Assembly (NCBI GenBank): GCA_020744425.1 | Contig: JAGMUV010000001.1 | Span: 6,014,001-6,078,000, forward strand | Direction: 5' to 3' | Length of the DNA stretch: 64,000 nt | Origin: Dactylonectria macrodidyma | Taxonomy: Eukaryota > Ascomycota > Sordariomycetes > Hypocreales > Nectriaceae | Shown: positions 56,538 to 64,000 of the stretch, one piece after another | Numbering within the stretch: the first letter of the stretch is position 1 | Layout: every line of letters starts with the position of its first letter | Program-made: the position numbers and the translations under genes | The notes under the pieces: generated by a model | Seen by the model: the letters and a program-made list of their open reading frames with translations, nothing else | What the model was told of the DNA's origin: nothing | Database searches by the model: none

Positions 56538-57168
56538 TCATAAGTAATTACTCAATCCTACAACAAAGGCAACACAAATGACGGTCATAGGACGTCCGTC
56601 TCTCCCACCACAACCGTATGGGCTCGTTTCGGTAGCTGACGCCATCGTCGGTAGCGCGCCTGCGGTCAGTTGGGGAAGCGTTGTCGTAAAAGGCTCGAAA
56701 GAAATAGGCGTGACGGTAACAGATGCGGAGGTGCTGGTTTGGGTCCACTCGGGGACTTCAAGCGTCTGATTTCGTGCCTTCTGCGCCGAGATGATGCTTG
56801 AAGGTATTTCCACGACAGTATATCCGTCGCTGCTACATAGCGATGAAGAGTACTGGTCATGGAGCTGGACGACATCACCAAAATATTGTCGACAGTAGTC
56901 GCATCTGGAAATCTAGCTGTTAATAACAACGCCACATATCTATAGATGTTGTACTCACGCCCTACTAAGAAGGGATCAATCCAGACTCGCAGTTGCATTC
57001 GAAATAGGCACCGGCCGTCTTCTGATCGCATGTGTTGGCGAGTTTTGACATGGCCTAGCAAATTGACCCATCGCCTTCGCAATATTCTTAGCCTACCTCG
57101 TCTAGAGCCATCGAGGTCATAGCAAGCACACTTAAGATGCTTGCCAGAACTGAGAGAAATGACTGCAT
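56538..57168 (-). pseudogene. Probable small secreted Cys-rich protein gene, apparently broken
   Basis: Read on the minus strand from the ATG at 57168, exon 1 (57097..57168) encodes a signal peptide (MQSFLSVLASILSVLAM). After a possible 42-nt intron comes the segment ANTCDQKTAGAYFECNCESG. The next likely exon (about 56538-56887) begins CDYCRQYFGDVVQ, ends in a Ser/Thr-rich stretch and a hydrophobic tail (VICVAFVVGL) that could be a GPI signal. This is the layout of fungal secreted or GPI-anchored Cys-rich proteins. No splice choice joins exons 2 and 3 without a stop (two TAG codons end exon 2), so the gene is either decayed or I have missed a donor. The intron of 42 nt is also unusually short. 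Confidence 0.4.
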
Positions 57169-57640
57169 GACGATGGCTACAGGCGTTACTACAACACCTG
57201 CGGAACGATTAGCACACGGGATTTCGAGCCTTGGTGTACCAACCACGGTACTTATAATATAGCCGATCGTATGTTTTGGCCCGGTTCGACTAAGCCGAAA
57301 CTTGCGAAACTACACACGGCGAATTGCCAAGGCTCCCCATCGAGCGATTGATTATCTCATCTTCTCTTACAAACAAAGACCTGCAATGATTGGATACGTT
57401 ATAGCTAAAACTGCAGATGAAAGGACCTTCATTTCAGCTCGTCTAGTGCCCCTCCAATAAGAACTCCAATTGATACCACCATCTGCAAGCGAACGATGGC
57501 AAATTCAAGAAGGTGCCGTGGGGTGATGTTAAGCTTGTCTAGAGTGATCGAGGAAACAAGCTTGCATGAAGCCCTTCTTCAACTTAAGCATCGAGTTTCC
57601 CCGATCGCGCGTCAAGGCGCACTGCTTGACCTAACGACTC
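57169..57640. other. Intergenic
   Basis: About 470 bases upstream of the membrane-protein relic, nothing recognised. Confidence 0.5.
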
Positions 57641-60060
57641 ATCATTGTTGAGTGGACGGCCGGCTATGTTGCTGGTCTGATTGCCTTTGCCATCATTGTC
57701 GCTACGTCTGCAAGATCCAAAACCCATGAATAGATGGGATGTCATCTCTAATGCCACCGGTGTCTTAGCTCAGCTTTGGTTTCCGACTGCCCTCACATTC
57801 CTCGTTTCTGGGAACCTCGACAATCGCACCACCGCTGCTACATGGTGAGGACAATACAATTTTTCGTGTCAGCTTGCTCAGTATCAACAATATCCGCAGG
57901 AGTGCTGCTGGCAGACTTTTGAATAGCTCATACTGACCATTTCTCCTCCAAGCCGACTCGTCTAAGCCCCATGGTGTGCGCAAGTCAGTGGCGTGGCTCG
58001 CGATAGCTATGCCCTTTATTACCTTCCTCTTCTCCGTTGCCGGTATCGTCACGCCTCTCGGGCTTTACGAACAGGATGAACTGGCCACAGAGTCAACAGC
58101 AGCTCCGTTCAGCTACGTACAGGACTCAGGTGCTTTTTTCCAGGGAACTTCACCGCAAACTAACGCGCAATTCACCCGGGCGTACACTTATCTAGGCTAC
58201 GATGCTCCGTGTCCCTACTCGCCTGGTACTCTAACGTTTTCACAAAACAACAGCGGGATATTCTGCAATACGGGAACTGACATCAACACTACCGTATCCC
58301 AAATTCTACATGACATCTACATGAGCGGGACAAAGAACTGCGGCACTACCATTTCCAACTTCTTCGACATCGAATGGAGACAGGGAACGACATACTACGA
58401 TCGAGAACTCAATGACGGAGTTCCCAGTGCGGGGGGCGCGTTTCGTTTCCTCGAATCTTTCTCTCTAGATGACGATATCCGGGCCGTTGAAGGTGTAGTA
58501 GTGGATAAACAGTCAGGCGGGATTGGGTTCAGGAGCCATACCCTGCCCATCGGCCACACCAAAGGAGTCGCGTGGTCAAAAGACCTGCTTTTCCTCCAAC
58601 CTGACGTTCAGTGTGTTGACCTGAACGCCACCGTCGAATTCGCAGCGAGATGGCTCTGACGGATCGTGGAGGCTTCGTCAATATCAACACCACGGACCCT
58701 CGTAATGACCAACGTGGTGGGATCAACGCACCAGATCTCAGAACAAGGGCATACCAAGCGGCGTGGATTTCCAACACATTGTTCATGTTATTCATGACCA
58801 TTACAGACGCCACAAATCAGACTACAGGAACCAAGCGCTTCGATCGGATTGATTCGAAGCTCAACGATACATTTGAACTTCGCATCCCAACCACCGGGGA
58901 AACCAGATTCCAGAATCTGCAGTTTGGTCTCGATTTTGGCGCTTATGTTTGGTTGGGTATGCTCGGCGAGGAAAACACACTATGCCCTAATCCTTGGGGC
59001 ATCAACTCAACAGCTTTTGGGGATGCACGTGAGTTCATCTCATACCACGATGATCGGTCGTTTCATTGCTACCGGTTACTAATTTCTACGTAGCTGGCTG
59101 GTGTCAAGGTTGGCTATTCGATGAAACCTACAGGTGGGAAGACTTGACTACCAGGCTCAATAACACATATGTCTTGTGTCAACTCATGCGCGGAGTTCCC
59201 AGGCGGATCGACGGCGGGCCTGCGAATATATTTGACGATGGCAGCAAATGGTCCACTCTAGCCTATTCCTGCGCATCAGCTGCCAAGGCAACCATTAAGA
59301 CGGTTACCTTCTTCCACAATGGAACCAATGACAACCTGGAAGGATTGATTGTCCAGAAGGTCGAGGAGAAGCAGTACCGAGATGACTCCGACATGCCATT
59401 GTGGGGTACGGAGGAGTCGAGCTTCACCATCGAGCAGTTTGAACCCATCTGTGGCTTCGTTGATCCAGCCTTTTAAGGCTTCCAAAACATCAGCACCATA
59501 TGGGCTCCATCTCTATACTTACCAAAAGCTAGATATCACACGTTGGGTTATTCCTTGCCGTCGATGAATCTACCTGCAGCCATTGTGCCTGTTGCCGCCT
59601 ACACTACCATGGGCATAGACTCATCTGATCTCTCTTGGTACGGGATAGATTATAATGGCCAGGGCAGCATGAGCTTGTGGACGAGATGGAAGGAACTGAT
59701 ATTGTCGCATCGGCCCTTGTCGCACCCAAGGGCGCATTGGGATCACGCAACTCCGAGTCCAAAGAAACACCACATATCAACATCCGACCAACAATTCACA
59801 GAGTCAAATATAGTTGGGTATTTGGCATTCCAGCATTCCTTATTGCATTATGTTTCTGTCTCGTATTCGTTGTTGTTCTGGGACCGGTTCTCTTAAGCCA
59901 CGCCAGCTTGAACAAGCTGAGGCAGAGTTTGAAGTGCGTTCCTGTAGGGCGAGTTCTGACAAGCATCTTTCACCCCGAATCAAGCAACCTCGCTATAGAA
60001 CCATTGACATGGAGCAAAGGGAATGCATCGAGACAGATGGACATGTCGGGAAAGCCCTCT
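57641..60060 (+). pseudogene. Decayed gene of a large fungal membrane/secretory-pathway protein
   Basis: Three stretches in changing frames clearly belong together. A hydrophobic piece around 57650-57710 (WTAGYVAGLIAFAIIVAT) is followed, with a phase change, by SNATGVLAQLWFPTALTFLV and a clean intron (57845-57899). An in-frame TGA at 57934 precedes a long lumenal-type region 57976-58656 that starts with a membrane helix. A frameshift near 58650 moves to a frame that reads LTDRGGF and runs to an intron (GTGAGT donor near 59029, TACGTAG acceptor). An in-frame TAA follows at 59474, then the frame continues to about 59675. A further frameshift leads to a last membrane helix (59800-59900). Many NXT/NXS sites suggest an extracellular or lumenal domain. 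The family is common in fungi but I cannot name a function. At least two frameshifts and two stops make it a pseudogene. Confidence 0.65.
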
Positions 60061-60085
60061 TCAGGAGATTTGGTTTTGTGTACTT

Positions 60086-60145
60086 TCACTCGATTTTGCT
60101 TGCACTCACTCGATTTTGCTTGCACTCACTCGATTTTGCTTGCAT
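60086..60145. repeat. 20-bp tandem repeat, three copies
   Basis: The unit TCACTCGATTTTGCTTGCAC occurs at 60086, 60106 and 60126; the last copy ends in T instead of C. It lies just behind the membrane-protein pseudogene. Confidence 0.9.
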
Positions 60146-61653
60146 TCACTGCATTCTTAGTGCTGCAAAGGCAGTTTGGTTAGTAATCACTCACTCCACC
60201 AGGACAGGCCAACTTACCAATCACGATGCGCGATGGCTTCTTTACCGATTCACACCTACTTCACGGCCTGATAGCATTGGTGTTTAAGGAGGTGAGTGTA
60301 GATACGCCTCTGCAGTCAATTTGTTGGGAGTTTTCAGTATTATATAAAGTAATAACCATGAGACTCAGCACATTCGCTCTGGGTAGCGCTGAGCGAGCAC
60401 GGGATCCCCGCACCTAAAGCTGACCAAAAAAGAGCGTGTATTTACCCCCTGCCTTTCACTACTTAAGTATCTGGAGGATTTCGCTCAGCCTGCTAGGTTC
60501 AAGCTGCTGGCCGGCTATCGACAAAAGCGAGAGGGGAGAGAGCTTCAATTAGATTGAGCGACTTATCTGCCTGCGTATTTCCACTTTGTTAAGACGCCAC
60601 CCAGGACCATTGCGCTGAGTGCTTAAGCTGATGGTGGGGAGTTTGTTGGATCTTGCACTGCAATTTTCGCTGTAGAGAGGCAGCTCAGGTAGCAATCACC
60701 CTCGTGCTAATCAGGACGGATACTCATTTGCTACAATGGATGCTAGCGTCTCTGGTTTTTCATATAAGCTTCGCTCCCTCATCGCATCTGTTATTCAAAG
60801 CCATGTATATACACTTTGCGGCCAATTCGTCGAAAATTTTTACTATCACATAGGGTAACAATGCAAGCATAGTGTCAAGGGCCAGCTATTCTCCGCCACT
60901 GGTACCACATATGTGCCCCAAGAACTGAATATTCGCTAGAATGACCTCTTTTCTGCGTGCAGTTAATTGCTGCCATAAATGCTTTAGTCTCATGTCCAAG
61001 TTCTCGTTGTAGGTAGCGTTTCCAACATCGCAACACTTGTGATGAACTTTGGCTCGCCAAGGGGGGTTTGAGATAACCATCCATCACGATAAACTTGAAC
61101 ACAATACAGCTAAATCCCTCCTTCGGGTGTCCACGGATCATCGTGAGGGGCGGTGAATAATGAAATCGTTTAGCAATACGAAAAAAAATGTGCTTTGATC
61201 TTCTACAACGGAACGGAAACCGGGGATCTCGGGCCCCGAGATCGGATACGCGGATTCCGTCCAGATCCGTGACTCCTCCAATTAGAGGCACACTTTCAGT
61301 CTTGGCTACCGCTTATATTCAGTCTTAGATGCATAAGTGCGGCAACTAACCGAACGTGTCCTGTTCAGATGGTGACCCGCGTCCTTACCCTGGTAGAGCA
61401 GGGACGGTATTTGGGAGCCTAGAGAAGGGGGGTGTCATCGGTATGCAAGGGGTGGCCATCTCAGGTGTGGCGTTTCGCTGTTAAATCGGTGCCTGGCGGA
61501 GAATCCCTGTTGCTTTGGAGGGGTTCTGATTCATCGCATCGTACAAAAACCGTCTTGCAAACCATCTCTAGACAGCTACATCATCTTTTGCATCTTCTTC
61601 TTTAGACTCATCAGCCATTGTCGAGCCATTGGTGTCCCGTCTTTGCCGCAGCA
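60146..61653. other. Intergenic, promoter of the sphingolipid methyltransferase
   Basis: No supported gene. Open frames at 60875-61291 on the minus strand overlap in two phases and show no motif. The 61500-61650 part is the CT-rich leader of the next gene. Confidence 0.5.
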
Positions 61654-63509
61654 ATGTCAAAACTTGCGCCTGTCCATGACAGGCACTTTGAGTTTATCGA
61701 GACTCCAAAGTTCACCCAGCCGGACTTTGACAAGCTCGAGGACTGTAATGTGTCGACAACGAGGGTATGTAGTGCTTAACGTGGTTGGTCAGGTGGTTGA
61801 GAGCTTATGTTAGGCTCAATTAGCCTTCAACTGCTCAATTGACTTCCTCAATATGCAATATACCTTGTAAAATTGTTCCAAGTTGAGCAAATCGCTAACA
61901 CAATTTGTTTTACAGTCTCCTGCCATCAAGAATGCCCCTCTTCCCGCTGACGGAGCCGGCTCCGACACCTTCAACAACCCCCTACTCTTCGCCATCCTCA
62001 TCCTGCCCCCTCTGTACCTGAGTTCCAAGGCTAGCGGAGGTTGGATCTTGACCATCTTCATTGCCCTCCTCATTGATCTCCCGTTACTCGCCGCTTACTG
62101 GCTGGTCGTCTCTGCCATCAGCCCCCGCAAGACCGAAAAGGCCCGCTTGCCCGGCCGCCCGATCGAATACTATCTCGATTTCAAGAAAGACTCGGACCGT
62201 CTTAAATACCGTGGCCGCAACAAGATTCCTCTGGAGACATTTCATGAAATGTACTTTGATGGCGACGTTGACTTTAAAGGAGATCCTCTTGAGGTCATGG
62301 AGTACCGACATGACTGGGCTAGTTTTCGGTTCACGATCGGTCTCATCAAGTTCTTTCTCTTTGGCATGATGCCCGAGGTGATTATGCACACCCGATCTCA
62401 AGGTAAGAATCGGCCATATTCATGCATCTGGATAGCAATTGGCTGACACAACTTAGACGAGGAGCAGGTCCGTGACCACTATGACCGCGGCGACGATTTC
62501 TACGCTTGGTTCCTCGGCCCCAGAATGATCTATACGTCTGGTCTTATCTCAGATGTCAACCGCGAAGAAACCCTCGAGGAGCTCCAAGACAACAAGCTGA
62601 CGGTTGTATGCGAGAAAATCGGCCTGAAGAAAGGTGACACCATGCTGGACATTGGCTGCGGTTGGGGCACCCTCGCTCGTTTCGCTAGCGAGAACTACGG
62701 CGCCCACGTCACCGGTGTCACACTCGGTCGAAACCAAACTGCCTGGGGAAACAGTGCTCTGGCCAAGGTTGGTATCCCAGAGAACCAAAGCAAGATCCTC
62801 TGCATGGACTATCGCGACATTCCTGTTTCCAAGGGTAACCAGGGTGGGTATAAGAAGATTACCAGCCTGGAAATGTCTGAGCACGTCGGTATCCGCCATT
62901 TCTCATCCTTCCTTGAACAGATCAACCACCTGCTGGACGACGACGGTGTCTTTTTCTTGCAATATTCCGGGCTGCGCAAGTCGTGGCAATACGAAGACTT
63001 GATCTGGGGCCTGTTTATGAACAAATACATCTTTCCCGGCGCCGACGCATCGACTCCGCTGGGCTGGGTCATTGACAAGGCCGAGGCTGCTGGTTTTGAA
63101 GTGAAACAAGTCGATACTATCGGCGTCCACTACTCTGCCACGTTGTGGAAATGGTATCGCAACTGGCTGGGCAACCGTGACAAGGTCGTGGCCAAGTATG
63201 GGGAACGGTGGTATCGCGTAAGTCACGAGTCATTTGAACGAGACGCCATGAGGCTGCGTCTGGAGAGTTTCAACTAACATTGGGATATAGATTTGGACAT
63301 ACTTCCTCTCTTACTCGACCATCACCTCACGTCAAGGCGGAGCCACTTGTTTCCAGATTACGTTGGTCAAGAACATAAACTCTACCCACCGAATTGAGGG
63401 TGTGCCTACTCAATTCGCTCTCTCGGGTGCTTTGGACCACAGCGCGGCCGACTTGAAAGCCTGGGCTGCCAAGAACAACGTGTCCCGACCCTCGGATTAC
63501 CTCTCTTGA
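61654..63509 (+). CDS. Sphingolipid C9-methyltransferase
   Basis: Four exons, join(61654..61764,61916..62402,62457..63217,63291..63509), give 525 residues, the usual length. Two hydrophobic helices at about residues 60-105 (LLFAILILPPLYLS and ILTIFIALLIDLPLLAAYWL) anchor it in the ER membrane. The SAM-binding loop LDIGCGWGTLA is at 263-273, and the MSEHVG region with FFLQYSGLRKSW matches the cyclopropane-fatty-acid-synthase type methyltransferases. In fungi this enzyme adds the C9 methyl group of the sphingoid base in glucosylceramides, needed for hyphal growth and often for virulence. The first intron is long (151 nt). The whole motif set and length match, so the assignment is firm. Confidence 0.95.
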
Positions 63510-63804
63510 GAAAAGGGGGGCCACGAAGCACCACAACGGCCGAGTTCCTAACCGTACCGAAGGGCAAGATTAAGCCAGACGTGGGTGCCGAGGTCGTTAA
63601 CGGCCTATCATATGCTCGGTTATATTCGTGGGTTATTTCAACAACAGCCATGAGACATAGCCCAAATCTGGCATTCAACCTGCCGAGGGGATCCTGCAGC
63701 AAAGGGTTCAAAGTCTTGGTTTTGAAGATATTATAACCTAGAAAGTATGAAAATCTTGTTTTACACAACTGTACGATGAATCCTTTTTTCGCTCTGCCAT
63801 ACTA

Positions 63805-64000
63805 TCATGCTTTCCAACCACCAATTTTCTTCGTCTTTGACATTCTAGCCCCCACAAAGCAGCCCATCCCCAGTAGCAATGAAACACCCGAAAACCCTTG
63901 TGCACCATAGTATTTCCCATCCATGGCTGTAATAATTGCACCTTGGATAGGAGGTCCCGTCAGTACTGCGAAGCTCACTATGGTCAAAATCATCCCAATG
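63805..64000 (-). CDS. C-terminal end of an MFS monocarboxylate-type transporter (partial)
   Basis: The frame is open from the right edge of the window to the stop at 63805, so the gene starts beyond 64000. Seen are a helix ending in LTGPPIQGAII, the short loop TAMDGKYYGAQGFSG, and a last helix SLLLGMGCFVGAR followed by a basic tail. The GPPIxGA motif in helix 11 is characteristic of the fungal monocarboxylate transporter group, as in the full gene at 24.2-25.8 kb. It is convergent with the sphingolipid methyltransferase gene. Confidence 0.8.
   Translation of the reverse strand, partial: IGMILTIVSFAVLTGPPIQGAIITAMDGKYYGAQGFSGVSLLLGMGCFVGARMSKTKKIGGWKA

Noticed and set aside
60875..61291. 138-codon minus-strand frame before the sphingolipid methyltransferase
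   Set aside because: Two overlapping phases, no motif, stop-rich neighbourhood; could at most be a decayed repeat.

Overview
The window looks like nuclear DNA of a filamentous ascomycete (Pezizomycotina, probably Sordariomycetes). The protein genes carry short introns (about 50-150 nt) with GT..AG ends and CTAAC-like branch sites. Two dispersed 5S rRNA genes and two nuclear tRNA genes lie between them. The families present (serine carboxypeptidase S10, NmrA-like, FAD-linked oxidase, Zn2Cys6 factor, MFS carriers, GIT1-like carrier, sphingolipid C9-methyltransferase) are typical of such fungi. No prokaryotic operon, CRISPR or rRNA operon was seen. Exon boundaries below were worked out by hand from splice sites and reading phase.

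Layout. 0-7 kb: 3' end of an MFS gene, an Ala-rich secreted protein, two tandem 5S rRNA genes and an S10 carboxypeptidase. 8-16 kb: an NmrA-like protein, a secreted FAD-linked oxidase, tRNA-Ser(CGA) and a choline/GABA-type permease. 16-22 kb: a large RS-rich protein and an unknown protein, divergently transcribed. 22-29 kb: an SDR enzyme, an SDR relic, and an MFS monocarboxylate-type carrier divergent from a Zn2Cys6 regulator. 29-34.8 kb: a gene-poor, partly AT-rich island with a decayed pogo/Fot1-like transposase and short tandem repeats. 34.8-38.6 kb: an intronless 1251-aa protein whose N-terminus resembles the stonustoxin/verrucotoxin (SNTX) MACPF-like fold, joined to a P-loop GTPase. 39.5-47.7 kb: a PP1-targeting CBM21 protein, a long near-empty stretch, a GIT1-like carrier and tRNA-Pro(CGG) with an intron. 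48.7-53.6 kb: a SERAC1-like esterase followed 130 bp later by a 960-aa multi-ubiquitin-like protein. 53.9-64 kb: an HXXXD acyltransferase, a possibly broken secreted Cys-rich gene, a decayed membrane-protein pseudogene, a sphingolipid C9-methyltransferase and the 3' end of another MFS gene.

Most promising for novelty are two loci. One is the SNTX-like/GTPase fusion at the edge of the repeat island. The other is the esterase plus multi-ubiquitin-like pair, in which one domain aligns to all 76 positions of ubiquitin, keeps the Ile44 patch and the LRLRGG tail, but has lost the lysines at positions 11, 33, 48 and 63. Both resemble the architecture of intracellular conflict or immunity proteins, but that role is inference only. 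The gene-dense parts otherwise look like ordinary metabolism and transport; no complete secondary-metabolite cluster (no PKS, NRPS or terpene cyclase) is present.
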